Shown: positions 11,262 to 22,335, counted from the stretch's first letter. The stretch: DNA of 64,000 nt from Cherax quadricarinatus (GCF_038502225.1 NC_091308.1:24767716-24831715), one strand, 5' to 3'. Numbers and translations are program-made. Notes: generated by a model not told the origin, from the sequence alone.

Positions 11262-11430
11262 TTTGAAAACCGACAAGCTGAAGACTGAAACATTTATGCA
11301 ACATTTAGGAATCTTTACTGAGGAAACATTTCGCCAGCCAGTGGCTTCTTCACTCCAATACAAAGAAAAGTGGAAGATGAGGAGAAGTTTGAGGTAATCA
11401 GTCCCTCAGCCAGGCTGAGGATTTCATCTG
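11262..11430 (-). mobile_element. HP-A module, diverged
   Basis: It contains GGTTTTGAAAACCGACAAGC (the inverse of the 3' end hairpin) and then AAACATTTCGCCAGCCAGTG followed by GCTTCTTCACTCCAATACAA. This is the HP-A hairpin with substitutions in the CUGAUGA box. The GAGGTAATCAGTCCCTCAGC tail is typical of the family. Confidence 0.7.
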
Positions 11431-11704
11431 AATTTAACTCATTCTCCAAAGAACGCTGAGATCTCTTGCTAATAATACTTTGAATGAGCCACAAAGAGAC
11501 GACCAGCAATCCTAAGAGTTAAAAACACTTGGGCTTCCATTTCACATGCCTGTAAAATTGATTTCTGTAAAAAAATTGAGAATAGTCCTTCCCTATGAGT
11601 TGGGTTCTGGGAGAGGGTGTACCTGTAGACGGGCAGTGTCTGGCACCGGCTCCACTGTAGGGATAAATTCCTTGGTGAAATCCTTCTCATCTAGTTTCTA
11701 AATA

Positions 11705-13192
11705 ATGAGTAGTTTGACAAATGTTGTACCGGATATAGCCCCACTCCATAAAGGTGGCAGCAAAGCATTAGCTAAGAACTATACACCAATAGCTCTGACG
11801 TCCCACATCATAAAAATCTTTGAAAGAGTGCTAAGAAGCAGGATTGCAAATCACCTGGATTCCCAAAATCTGCACAATCCAGGGCAACATGGGTTCAGGG
11901 CAGGTCGCTCCTGCCTCTCACAACTACTGGATCACTATGACATGGCCTTGGATGCACTGGAAGAAAATCAGAATGCAGATGTAATATACACAGACTTTGC
12001 AAAAGCATTTGACAAATGCGATCATGGCGTAATAGCCCATAAAATACGTTCTAAAGGAATAACTGGGAAAGTGGGGAGATGGATCTTCAACTTCCTAACA
12101 AATCGAACACAAAGAGTAGTGGTCAACAGAGTTAAATCGGAGGCTGCCATAGTGAAGAGCTCTGTTCCACAAGGCACAGTACTCGCCCCCATCTTATTCC
12201 TTATCCTCATATCAGACATAAACAGTGATGTACACCACAGCACCGTATCATCCTTTGCGGATGATACTAGGATCTGCATGAGGCTGTCATCTGCTGAGGA
12301 CGCGGTTAACCTCCAAGAAGATATAAACAAAGTTTTCCAGTGGGCAACGGCAAACAATATGATGTTCAATGAGGACAAATTCCAACTACTCCGTTATGGA
12401 AAACTGGAGGAGATAATAACTAGAACAGAGTATACTACTGACTCCGGCCATACAATAGAGCGGAAAAATAATGTAAGGGACCTGGGAGTAGTAATGTCTG
12501 AGGATCTCACTTTCAAGGATCACAACAGTGCCACGATCACACGTGCGAAGAAAATGATAGGATGGATAATGAGAACTTTCAAAACGAGAGATGCCAAGCC
12601 CATGATGATCTTTTTCAAATCACTTGTTCTCTCTAGGCTGGAATACTGTTGTACATTAACATCTCCATTCAAAGCAGGTGAAATCGCAGATCTAGAGTGT
12701 GCACAGAGATCCTTTACTGCACGTATAAGTTCTGTCAAGCACCTTAACTACTGGGAACGCTTGGAAGCACTTGACTTGTACTCGTTGGAACGCAGGAGGG
12801 AGAGATATATCATAATGTACACTTGGAAAATCTTGGAAGGAATGGTCCCAAATCTGCACACAGAAATCACTCCCTACGAAAGTAAAAGACTGGGCAGGCG
12901 ATGCAAAATGCCGCCAATAAAAAGTAGGGGCGCCATTGGTACACTAAGGGAAAACACCATAAGTGTCCGGGGCCCAAAACTGTTCAACAGCCTCCCATCA
13001 AGCATTAGGGGAATTGCCAATAAAACCCTGGCTGCCTTCAAGAGAGAGCTGGACAGATACCTAAAGTCAGTGCCGGATCAGCCGGGCTGTGGCTCGTACG
13101 TTGGACTGCGTGCGGCCAGCAGTAACAGCCTAGTTGATCAGGCCCTGATCCATCGGGAGGTCTGGTCGTGGACCGGGCCGCGGGGGCGTTGA
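11705..13192 (+). CDS. LINE-B ORF2, RT to C-terminus (5'-truncated, open)
   Basis: A 495-codon open frame encodes most of a non-LTR reverse transcriptase. It starts just before the first conserved RT block (DIAPLHKGGSKALAKNY). It then has ANHLDSQNLHNPGQHGFRAG, the catalytic ADVIYTDFAKAFDKCDHG, VPQGTVLAPILFLILISDI and the active-site FADDTRI. Next come the thumb block DKFQLLRYGK and the C-terminal RRERYIIMYTWKILEGMVPN, and it ends in GSYVGLRAASSNSLVDQ and TGPRGR. Both catalytic Asp pairs are present. The endonuclease and ORF1 are missing, so the copy cannot move by itself. The assigned Met is only the first in frame; the natural start lay upstream. It is CR1/L2-like by motif. Confidence 0.92.
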   Translation: MSSLTNVVPDIAPLHKGGSKALAKNYTPIALTSHIIKIFERVLRSRIANHLDSQNLHNPGQHGFRAGRSCLSQLLDHYDMALDALEENQNADVIYTDFAKAFDKCDHGVIAHKIRSKGITGKVGRWIFNFLTNRTQRVVVNRVKSEAAIVKSSVPQGTVLAPILFLILISDINSDVHHSTVSSFADDTRICMRLSSAEDAVNLQEDINKVFQWATANNMMFNEDKFQLLRYGKLEEIITRTEYTTDSGHTIERKNNVRDLGVVMSEDLTFKDHNSATITRAKKMIGWIMRTFKTRDAKPMMIFFKSLVLSRLEYCCTLTSPFKAGEIADLECAQRSFTARISSVKHLNYWERLEALDLYSLERRRERYIIMYTWKILEGMVPNLHTEITPYESKRLGRRCKMPPIKSRGAIGTLRENTISVRGPKLFNSLPSSIRGIANKTLAAFKRELDRYLKSVPDQPGCGSYVGLRAASSNSLVDQALIHREVWSWTGPRGR

Positions 13193-13236
13193 TCCCCGGA
13201 ATAACCTCCAGGTATCCAGGTAACCTGCAGGATGCC
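13193..13236 (+). other. LINE-B 3' terminus
   Basis: After the stop codon the element ends with TCCCCGGAATAACCTCCAGG and imperfect CCAGGTATCCAGGTAACC repeats. Short direct repeats instead of poly-A are typical of CR1/L2-type 3' ends. Confidence 0.75.
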
Positions 13237-13878
13237 TTCAGGACAGTTAGCTTGCTCACAAGGTCTTTTGTCTCTGTTACAAATTGTATGCAATATGCGG
13301 CCTCTTTCTGAGCCCTTTTACTGACTCCAGCTCTTAAACTCTGAATCTCTCTGATGCCTCGATCTGCAATAAATTTATTTCTCTACCCACGTTCTGGTCT
13401 GTCTCGTCTCGATTGGTTCCCTGTCTCATAAAACCCAAATATCATTACTTTGCATTTCTTGGGATTATATTTTTAGTCTTTTGGCGCGATGTCTATTTTC
13501 CCACGTCTTACACTGGCTCTTGCTCTCTCTTCCTGTCTGCCTTCCACCACCTTCATCCACCTTCTTCGGTGAATGATAGTTTTCCGTCTCTTGCTTGTCC
13601 TCTCTTTATCCTGTTTTTGAGACAGTTGTCAATTTCTACCTTCTCACGCTATTAACACCTTTTGTCAGTTCCTTATTTTCTTTCTACAAGACTTCCTCTG
13701 TCTCTTCTTCCCATGTTTCTCTTTCTGGTTACAATGTCCTTCAACACTTTCTTTGCCTTCTCTGCCTCTTACTTTATTTGTTTGAACTGTCTCTTTATAA
13801 GAGTCATATTTTCTATTTGCTCTCTTATTAAGGTGTTCAATCATCCTAAGCCAATTTTACTTTAACTGCTTCAATTCG
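13237..13878. other. No gene recognised
   Basis: Pyrimidine-rich sequence with short hydrophobic frames (13413-13655, 13595-13831) that reflect a TTT/CTT-rich composition. I do not see a gene. Confidence 0.4.
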
Positions 13879-13879
13879 A

Positions 13880-14560
<681 letters not shown>

Positions 14561-15234
14561 GAGAGAGAGAGACAGTGAGGGCGTTTGTCACTGCAGGTGT
14601 GTAACATAAGAGCACATGTGGTGATGCATGAGACAGGAGGACAAGCGACGAGGCAACAGGTGTGACTTTCTGAAACACTTGTATTACAGCTTAGTCAGTG
14701 TATACCGCTCACAGATAAATAATATATCATCGTAAGAAATACACAGTAACATAACATCCTCGCCAGTAGACTTTTATTATAAGAAGAAATTCTAAAATAA
14801 TATTTATAGTAATGTAGATCAATTTGTTGTATGTACATGTTCGAAGAACAGGTGTGAGGGATAGTAATAATAGGAAGGGACATTACATACGTGTACAGAT
14901 GGTAGCTAGCGAAACAGATGTCACTGCTGCGAAAATAAATGCTGGAATGTATTGTAAAGAGCACACTAGATGAATTATCAATATTGCAAAAAAATATATA
15001 TGATATCCTCATGTAAAAAATGGTAGAGCAGAGTAACACTAGACTTATGATCTTAACTCTTATCTATAAAAAGGAAAATGTAAGTTGGAGAGGGAATGGC
15101 GCTCCCAGGACAGGGAGAGAGAAAGAGATGCAGAACTTTCTCAAAGCTTTCACACTTTCTCAAAGAACAGAAAAAAAGTACTCATTGGATCAAAGAAACA
15201 TCAAGATAAACACAATGTGTTATAAAATATAACT
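14561..15234. other. No gene recognised
   Basis: AT-rich, with short frames only (14695-15039 minus, 15020-15232 plus) and no family resemblance. Confidence 0.4.
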
Positions 15235-15560
15235 CTATAAGCGTAAAGGGTCCAAGACTTTTCAACGTCCTCCCATCAAACATAAGGGGAATTACCAAGA
15301 GGATCCTAAACGTCCGCAAGACGAAACTTGGGAAGTTCCTGAAACAATTTCATCAGCCAGGCTGTGGTTCTTACGTCTGACAGCTTGCAGCAGGCACCAG
15401 CTGTCTGACTGCAGGCAGCAAACACCAGCTGTCTGGCTGCAGGCAGCAAGCACTGTCTGACTGCATGCAGCAAGCACCAGCTGCCTGACTGAGCAAGTCG
15501 TCAAGCAGGAAGGCAGGTCTACGACGGAGCTGCGAGGGTGATGATCCCTGGCGTCAAGAA
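15235..15560 (+). pseudogene. LINE-B C-terminal remnant with a small internal expansion
   Basis: 15240-15380 encodes a mutated GPRLFNVLPSNIRGITKRIL segment followed by PGCGSYV-like residues. At the point where LRAASSN should follow, GCAGGCAGCAARCACCAGCT and GTCTGACT units are repeated three to four times (15385-15490). The remnant then ends in AGCTGCGAGGGTGATGATCC, the LINE-B 3' end. Confidence 0.7.
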
Positions 15561-15654
15561 CTAGAGGTCAGTACGCCGACGGACTCTCGTCCACCACAAT
15601 ATGTTTACCAGTGATAACAAAGAAACAGATCTAGCAATACCATTATGTTTAATC

Positions 15655-15742
15655 TCATGCGGGCCGCTAGCAGTAACAGCCTGGTTGACCATGCAAGCAC
15701 CAAACAAGCTTGGCTCAGAGCCGGGCTGCGGGAGTAAAAAAT
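15655..15742 (+). pseudogene. LINE-B-type 3' terminus fragment
   Basis: GCTAGCAGTAACAGCCTGGT followed by TGACCATGCAAGCACCAAAC and GGCTCAGAGCCGGGCTGCGG. This is the second 3'-end subtype (GCAAGCACCAGACGAGCC), also seen at 25548-25625, 25975-26065 and 43945-44030. Confidence 0.65.
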
Positions 15743-15859
15743 AAGAAATATGAAATTTATATACTGACTGATTTCCAGCAATGTTATTTAAATAGTCTTT
15801 AAGATGGTGAATAAACGTTAATATAGCCCGGTATCACTTCCACTGTATTTAGATGTTAT

Positions 15860-15985
15860 AATGAGAAACCTGTGTAACATTAAAGTATTTTTTATTCTGG
15901 AAACGTTTCGCCAGTCAGTGGCTTATTCAGTGCAATGGAGATACGACCTATTTCTACTAGTGGTTTTGTCCACTGGTGACTCCGC
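15860..15985 (-). mobile_element. HP-A-like module, diverged
   Basis: GGAAACGTTTCGCCAGTCAG then TGGCTTATTCAGTGCAATGG keeps the GAAAC box and hairpin region, but the CUGAUGA box is eroded. Confidence 0.6.
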
Positions 15986-16029
15986 CTACCACTTCTCCAC
16001 CTCATCTGTCATCAGTAAATAAGCTCCAT

Positions 16030-16532
16030 CTTTCACGAACAGGAAGCAGAGAGTGTGCATAAATAGCGTTAAATCCGGGCCTAAGATGGATCCCTGTGGC
16101 GTTCCACAGGGATCAGTCTTAGGCTCGTTGTTGTTTATAATATATATCAATGACCTTGATGAGGGAATTACTAGTGATATGAGCAAATTTGCCGATGGCA
16201 CGAAGATAGGTAGGATAACTGATTCAGACGTAGATGTCACGGAACTTCAGGAGGATTTTGACAAACTCATTTCCTGGTCAGAAAAGTGGCAGATGCAGTT
16301 CAATGTAGATAAATGCAAGGTTCTGAAGCTCGGGTGTGCCCATAACCCTAGCACTTATAAATAAAATAATGTAGAACTTAGCCATACAGATTGCGAAAAG
16401 GACTTGGAGGTTATGGTAAGCAGCAACCTCGAACCAAGACAGCAGTGCGTACGCGTGCGGAATAAGGCAAATAGATTACTGGGATTTATATCAAGAAGTG
16501 TAAGCAACAGAAGTCCAGAGGTTATACTATAG
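16030..16532 (+). pseudogene. LINE-C RT fragment
   Basis: The plus strand 16053-16361 encodes GVPQGSVLGSLLFIIYINDL, DEGITSDMSKFADGTKIGRI and WSEKWQMQFNVDKCKVL. The catalytic FADD is FADG, a dead site. After a stop at 16362 the frame goes on with CEKDLEVMVSSNLEPRQQCV. It matches the better copy at 44894-45601. The HP-A block starts at 16540. Confidence 0.85.
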
Positions 16533-16539
16533 CTTTGTG

Positions 16540-17262
16540 ATGAATAGTTTTGAAAACCGAAACTGCAACATCATGGAATCTTGGTACAAAGACTTCAACG
16601 CTTGCCCAACCATTGGACGACGACCTACTTACACTAGTGACAGGTCCCACTGTGATCCCGCCTCCTGCTCCGACTCATCTGGCCGCAGTATATAAGCCAC
16701 CTCTCTGGCCCTGTGCTGCACTTCCCACAAGAGTGATGGACTGAACACATCGATTCCAGGTTGAGGGACTGATTACCTCAAACTTCTCCTCTCCTTACCC
16801 ATTTCTACTTTGTATTGGACTGATGAAGCCACTGTGTGGCGAAACGTTTCTTCAATAAAGATTCCCATGTGTTGCATAAGTGTCTCAATTCTTCAACTTG
16901 TCGGTTTTCTAAACTATTCATCACAACATATGGGAATCTTTATTGAAGAAACGTTTCGCCACACAGTGGCTTCATCAGTCTTATACAAAGCAGGAAGGTA
17001 TAAGGAGAGGAGGAGTTTGAGGTAGTCAGTCTCTCAGCCTGGAGTCGACGTGTTAAGTCCATCAATCTACAAGACTGATGGACTGAACACATCGACTCCA
17101 GGCTGAGAGACTGATTATCTCAAACTCCTCGTTTTCCACCTTTCTCTGCATTGGACCGAAGAAACCACTGGCTGGCGAAACGTTTCCACGATAAAAAAAA
17201 CCAAATAAAGCCCAAATGTCTTATTTATCAACTTGTCGGGTATCTAAACCATTTATTCACAT
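16540..17262. mobile_element. HP-A cluster: forward unit plus inverted pair
   Basis: A forward HP-A unit has a TATATAAGCC promoter-like box near 16689, the hairpin CTGATGAAGCCACTGTGTGG plus CGAAAC at 16820-16845, then AATAAAG and the TTGTCGGTTTTC end. It is followed at once by an inverted unit (16920-17040) joined to another forward unit (17060-17262). The core of the pair is palindromic around GTCCATCAATCTACAAGACT then GATGGAC. The last forward unit has a decayed box (CCGAAGAA). Confidence 0.75.
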
Positions 17263-17264
17263 TA

Positions 17265-17575
17265 GATATTATACAGCTTGTGATTATGAAGACATTAATA
17301 TCTCTTCCCACGGGCGCTGTATATATTTTGTTGTGTTAATGTTCCAGGTTACTGCCAGCGCTGTCCCGTCTTCAACCAGATCATGTAACTGGATAAAAAA
17401 AAAACCACATGAATGCAGAACTAAGTAGAAGTTAGTGAGACTCACTTGTTATCTTAATGTTCAAGAGAGAGAAAGATAAGATGAACAATCCTCTCAGACG
17501 TGAGGCACCAACGCTAACACTATTTTTATTTATTTTCATTTGTGAATGTTGGAGTGTGATAAGACGAGCTTCCTC
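17265..17575. other. No gene recognised
   Basis: Unassigned sequence between the HP-A cluster and the TGAGGC array. Confidence 0.4.
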
Positions 17576-17577
17576 GA

Positions 17578-18783
17578 GACTGTGTGTGAGGCTGTGTGAG
17601 GCTGTGTGAGGCTGTGTGTGTGAGGCTGTGTGTGTGAGGCTGTGTGTGAGGCTGTGTGAGGCTGTGTGTGTGAGGCTGTGTGAGGCTGTGTGAGGCTGTG
17701 TGTGTGAGGCTGTGTGTGTGAGGCTGTGTGTGAGGCTGTGTGAGGCTGTGTGTGTGAGGCTGTGTGTGTGAGGCTGTGTGTGTGAGGCTGTGTGTGTGAG
17801 GCTGTGTGAGGCTGTGTGTGTGAGGCTGTGTGTGTGAGGCTGTGTGAGGCTGTGTGAGGCTGTGTGAGGCTGTGTGTGAGGCTGTGTGTGTGAGGCTGTG
17901 TGAGGCTGTGTGAGGCTGTGTGTGAGGCTGTGTGTGTGAGGCTGTGTGTGTGAGGCTGTGTGAGGCTGTGTGTGAGGCTGTGTGTGAGGCTGTGTGTGAG
18001 GCTGTGTGTGAGGCTGTGTGAGGCTGTGTGAGGCTGTGTGTGAGGCTGTGTGTGAGGCTGTGTGTGAGGCTGTGTGAGGCTGTGTGAGGCTGTGTGTGAG
18101 GCTGTGTGTGTGAGGCTGTGTGTGTGAGGCTGTGTGAGGCTGTGTGTGTGAGACTGTGTGAGGCTGTGTGTGTGAGACTGTGTGAGGCTGTGTGTGTGTG
18201 AGGCTGTGTGAGGCTGTGTGTGTGAGGCTGTGTGTGTGAGGCTGTGTGAGGCTGTGTGTGTGAGGCTGTGTGAGGCTGTGTGTGTGAGGCTGTGTGAGGC
18301 TGTGTGAGGCTGTGTGTGTGAGGCTGTGTGTGTGAGGCTGTGTGAGGCTGTGTGTGTGAGGCTGTGTGTGTGAGGCTGTGTGTGTGAGGCTGTGTGAGGC
18401 TGTGTGTGTGAGGCTGTGTGAGGCTGTGTGAGGCTGTGTGTGTGAGGCTGTGTGAGGCTGTGTGTGTGAGGCTGTGTGTGTGAGGCTGTGTGAGGCTGTG
18501 TGTGTGAGGCTGTGTGAGGCTGTGTGTGTGAGACTGTGTGAGGCTGTGTGTGTGAGGCTGTGTGAGGCTGTGTGTGTGAGGTTGCATGTGTGTGAGGCTG
18601 CGTGTGTGAGGCTGTGTGTGTGAGGCTGTGTGAGGCTGCGTGTGTGACGCTGCGTGAGGCTGCGTGTGTGAGGCTGCGTATGTGAGGCTGAGTGTGTGAG
18701 GCTGCGTGTGTGAGGCTGACTGTGTGACTCTGCGTATGTGAGGCTACGTGTGCGAAGCTGCGTATGAGGTTGTATGTGAGGCT
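17578..18783. repeat. TGAGGCTGTGTG minisatellite, part 1
   Basis: The array is built from GAGGC followed by TGTGTG or TGTGTGTGT, giving 10, 12 and 14-bp periods. It continues unchanged at 19162-19540. The last part (18580-18780) is more diverged (GCGTGTGTGA, GACGC). Ser/Leu/Thr/His/Pro-Gln frames on the minus strand are artefacts. Confidence 0.96.
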
Positions 18784-19161
18784 GTACTCACCTAATTGTG
18801 GCTGCAGGGGTCGATTCATAGCTGCTGGCCCCGCCTCTCCGTTGGTCGCTACTAGGTCCTCTCTCTCCCTGCTCCGTGAGCTTTATCATACCTCATTCTA
18901 AAACTATGTATGGATCCTGCCTCCACTACATCACTTTCCAGACTATTCCACTTCCTGACAACTCTATGACTGAAAAAAATACTTCCTAACATCTCTCTGA
19001 CTCATCTGAGTCCTCAACTTACAACTGTGACCCCTTATTGCTTGTCCCATTTCTGGAACATCTGTCTTTGTCCACCTTGTCAATTCCTCGAGTATTTTAT
19101 ATGTCGTTATCATGTCGTCCCAATCCTTCCTGTCATCCAGTGTCGTCAGGTCGATTTCCCT
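18784..19161 (-). mobile_element. LINE-A 3' copy inserted in the TGAGGC array
   Basis: It starts GTACTCACCTAATTGTGGCT (the LINE-A 3' end, reversed) and ends within GACACTGGATGACAGGAAGG in sense, encoding REIDLTTLDDRKDWDDMITT, YKILEELTRW and MSQRDVRKYFFQS on the minus strand. Array sequence lies directly on both sides, so the copy is a 5'-truncated insertion. Confidence 0.88.
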
Positions 19162-19540
19162 GTGTGAGGCTGTGTGTGTGAGGCTGTGTGTGAGGCTGTA
19201 TGTGTGAGGCTGTGTGTGTGAGGCTGTGTGTGAGGCTGTGTGTGAGGCTGTATGTGAGGCTGTGTGTGTGAGGCTGTATGTGTGAGGCTGTATGTGTGAG
19301 GCTGTGTGTGTGAGGCTGTATGTGTGAGGCTGTGTGTGTGAGGCTGTGTGTGTGAGGCTGTGTGTGAGAGGCTGTGTGTGAGAGGCTGTGTGTGTGAGGC
19401 TGTGTGTGAGAGGCTGTGTGTGTGAGGCTGTGTGTGAGAGGCTGTGTGTGAGAGGCTGTGTGTGAGAGGCTGTGTGTGAGAGGCAGTGTGTGAGAGGCTG
19501 TGTGTGAGAGGCAGTGTGTGAGAGGCTGTGTGTGAGGCTG
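19162..19540. repeat. TGAGGCTGTGTG minisatellite, part 2
   Basis: Continuation of the array split by LINE-A. Here the variants GAGAGGCTGTGTGT and GAGAGGCAGTGTG become frequent, so the two ends of the array have evolved different unit types. Confidence 0.95.
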
Positions 19541-19617
19541 CAGCAGGTGAAGGTAAAGTTGATGCTGACTGAATTAACAGAAGAAAGGAAATAAGCGCCA
19601 CACCTGTCGCATCCTTC

Positions 19618-20190
19618 ACTGGTATCTACCACACAAGAGCGAGCACCAACAGCCTGACTGACCGCACCGTTACCTAAGATGCTTGGTCTGAGCCCGGGCT
19701 GCTGGGACACAGATCCCCAGAACCATACTGGTGAGCAACCTAGGCAAGGTAGGGTACCTGAACCTCAAATTTACCTGAAGACAATTCTGGGGTTCCCTGT
19801 CCCCGCTGCGAGGTCGCAAACTAGACCAGACCTGATGGATGACTTAGCCAACAAGACTTCAACGTAGGCACAGCCCAGCTGATCAGAAATTAAACTGAGA
19901 AATTTAGCAAGTTTTTACTTCAAGATAGCCAGGGGCCTGTTGGTAATCCACTTACGTATGAATAGAGAGTGCTGAAGAGTCTTGGTTCCTTTACACTTAT
20001 TCAGTTGTCTCTCTTAGTGAACTGATGGCATCTCTGCTTTTCCTGGGTTATATTACACCGACTGCTGAGACTCCTGCTGTCGTACAGTGTATTTTATGTG
20101 TATATATCTCTAGAATTTTTCAGGTGTAAATTATAATGTATGTTTCCAGTCTACGTTGCAGGGGTACAGCTCTAGGGACTTCAAGTGTTC
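19618..20190. pseudogene. Old LINE-B fragments
   Basis: 19640-19720 is a plus-strand 3'-end fragment (AACAGCCTGACTGACCGCAC, GAGCCCGGGCTGCTGGGAC). 19760-20190 is a minus-strand, strongly mutated C-terminal region with recognisable CTTCAAGATAGCCAGGGGCC, AGTCTTGGTTCCTTTACAC and TTTTCAGGTGTAAATTATAA blocks. There is no open frame. Confidence 0.6.
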
Positions 20191-20516
20191 TGCTAATTTA
20201 ATAAAATTAGCGCACTTAAATATGTACAATTCGAAATCAATACTAACCTTCCTCTAAGCACAACGCACCAGTGTTGAGAGTTTATAATCGATCAGAAGAG
20301 GCATTTTCCAGTTATCGCCTAGAAATGAGTATCCCAATTTATTTATTCAAAGTAGTAAATTGTGACTTACACAGCGTAGTTCCTGCACAATCACAAATCA
20401 ATGTAAAACTTCCAGCAAAACAAACAAGCACTGAAAATTTGAAGCCAATCATAAGAAACATTTTGCAGTTACCACACAAACCAATAATTCCCATTTACCT
20501 TTACCGTTATTATATC
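20191..20516. other. Unassigned, with a low-copy repeated block
   Basis: TCAGAAGAGGCATTTTCCAG then TTATCGCC is echoed at 21675-21702 (AAGAGGCATTTTCAAATTAT) and more faintly at 21870-21920. No coding potential is recognised. Confidence 0.4.
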
Positions 20517-21250
20517 GTACCTGGAGGGCATTCCGGGGAACAACGCCCCCGCGGCCCGGTCCACGACCAGGCCTCCCGGTGGATCAGGGCCTGATCAACG
20601 AGGCTGTTACTGCTGGCCGCACGCAATCCAACGTACGAACCACAGCCCGGCTGATCCGGCACCGTCTTTAGGTATTTGTGTAGCTCCCTCTTGAAGACAA
20701 CCAGAGGTCTTCCCGTAACGCCCCTTATTGCTGGTGGGAGGCTGTTGAACAGTCTTGGACCCCGGACATTTATTGCGTTTTCTCGTAGTGTACCAGTGAC
20801 GCCCCTACTTTTCACTGGGGGTATGTTGCATCGCCTGCTAAGTCTTTTGCTTTCGTGTGGAGTGACTGCTGTGTGCATATTAGGGACCAGTCCCTCCAGA
20901 ATCATCCAGGTGTAGATTATGATATCTCTCTCTCGCCTGCGCTCTAGTGAGTACAAGTAAGTGCTTCCAGGCGTTCCCAGTAGTTAAGGTGTTTGATGGA
21001 ACTTATAGGTGCAGTAAAGGTTCTCTGTACATTCTCTAGTTCTGCAATTTCACCTGCCTTGAATAGGTATGTTAATGCACAGCAGTATTCCAGCCTAGAG
21101 AGAATAAGTGATTTAAAAAGGATCATCATTGGCTTAGCATCTCTTGTCTTGAATGTTCTCAGTATCCATCCTATCAGTTTCCTAGCAGATGTGACAGTGG
21201 CGTTGTTGTGGTCCTTGAAAGTGACGTCTTGATGAATTCCGAGATTTTTT
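20517..21250 (-). pseudogene. LINE-B C-terminal half with one frameshift
   Basis: Minus-strand 21250-20950 encodes DVTFKDHNNATVTSARKLIG, TRDAKPMMILFKSLILSRLE and HLNYWERLEA. After a frameshift near 20950 it continues MYSLERRRERDIIIYTWMIL through RGPRLFNSLPPAIRG to GSYVGLRAASSNSLVDQ and TGPRGR. The 3' block CGCCCCCGCGGCCC is present at 20540-20560. Confidence 0.87.
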
Positions 21251-21251
21251 C

Positions 21252-21615
21252 CACTCCTGGAGCCCGGCCATAAGCCAGGCTCGTCTGGTGCTTGCCTGAT
21301 CAACTAGGCTATTGCTGCTAGTGGCCCACTTACCTGGAGAGTTTACCTGGAGAGAGTTCCGGGGGTCAACGCCCCCGCGGCCCGGTCTGTGACCAGGCCT
21401 CCTTAGGTCAGTCCCAGGATGCGACCCACACCAGTCGACTAACACCCAGGTACCCATTTTACTGATGGGGAACATAGACAACAGGTGGAAAGAAACACGT
21501 CCAATGTTTCTACTCTGGCTGGGAATCGAACCCAGGCCCTCACCGTGTGAAGCGAGAGCGTTAACCACCAGGCCACCACATATCCATCATAACCTGGTTG
21601 ATCTGGCATCTACAT
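21252..21615 (-). pseudogene. LINE-B-type 3' end split by a SINE
   Basis: 21252-21328 (GAGCCCGGCCATAAGCCAGG, then GTCTGGTGCTTGCCTGATCA) and 21579-21612 (CATATCCATCATAACCTGGT, then TGATCTGGCA) are the two halves of one 3' end, as seen uninterrupted at 2980-3068. Confidence 0.75.
21329..21578 (-). mobile_element. tRNA-derived SINE with a LINE-B 3' tail
   Basis: The minus strand begins with a tRNA-like head (TGGTGGCCTGGTGGTTAACG, then GGCCTGGGTTCGATTCCCAG) with A and B boxes. A body of about 110 bp follows (GGAACATAGACAACAGGTGG in plus sense). The 3' end matches LINE-B (CCTGGTCACAGACCGGGCCG, GGGGGCGTTGACCCCCGGAA, CTCTCTCCAGGTA). The shared tail suggests the SINE is moved by the LINE-B machinery, which is a known arrangement for CR1/L2-linked SINEs. 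Confidence 0.82.
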
Positions 21616-21985
21616 GAGCTAAAACAATATCAAATCTTCTCGGTAAGCTGCATCACTGATGTTAGTTTGAAATCGTTAGGAAGAGGCATTTTCAAATTAT
21701 TGCGTGGAAAATATACCAGGAAGCCTTGTCTGGGACCAAGCGTGGGGGGGGGGGTCGACCCCCGAAAACATCCTTCAAGTATCCTCCATGTACTAGACAT
21801 GTTTTAAAATCAAGCTGACAAATTAGCTCCTACAGAGAGGAAACAATCTGTGAGATAAAAACACTCAAGTTTGAAACCGATCTGAAGATTAATTCTTAAG
21901 TTATCGCACGGAAACCAATATCACATTGTGGTCTGTAAAACAAGCAAATTAGCACCACCACAGCCCAGTTAGAACACGAACCCTC
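21616..21985. other. No gene recognised
   Basis: Apart from the blocks echoed from 20290 and a LINE-B-like GGGACCAAGCGTGGGGGG at 21740, nothing is recognised. Confidence 0.4.
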
Positions 21986-21989
21986 CAAC

Positions 21990-22335
21990 ACGTACAGCAC
22001 ACCACCACCACCATACCCTGACACCACCACCATACCCTGACACCACCACCATACCCTGACACCACCACCACCATACCCTCACCACCACCACCATACCCTC
22101 ACCACCACCATACCCTGACACCACCACCACCATACCCTGACACCACCACCACCATACCCTCACCACCACCACCATACCCTGACACCACCACCACCATACC
22201 CTCACACCACCACCCCCTGACACCACCACAACCCTCTGAAACCACAACAACATCCTGACAACACTGCAACCCCCTAACACCACCACAACCCCCTGACACA
22301 ACCACAACACCTTGATACCACCACAACACCCTAGC
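21990..22335. repeat. CACCAC-rich minisatellite (about 19-22 bp)
   Basis: Units of CCATACCCTGACACCACCAC and shorter CCATACCCTCACCACCAC alternate. They become ACAACCCCCTGACACCACC toward 22330. Confidence 0.9.

Noticed and set aside
16820..16900. Complete hammerhead ribozyme in HP-A
   Set aside because: Core boxes and stem II are seen, but I could not pair the 5' flank TTGTATTGGA with any downstream strand for stem I, and stem III would be only three weak pairs. Kept as hammerhead-like only.
16540..17262. Exact TSD for the HP-A cluster
   Set aside because: AGCTTTGTGAT on the left and AGCTTGTGAT on the right differ by an indel, and LINE-C sequence does not clearly resume on the right, so the claim is not supported.
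17526..18819. 353 and 427-codon Ser/Leu/Thr/His/Pro frames
   Set aside because: Products of the TGAGGCTGTG tandem array; no start context or flanking gene structure.
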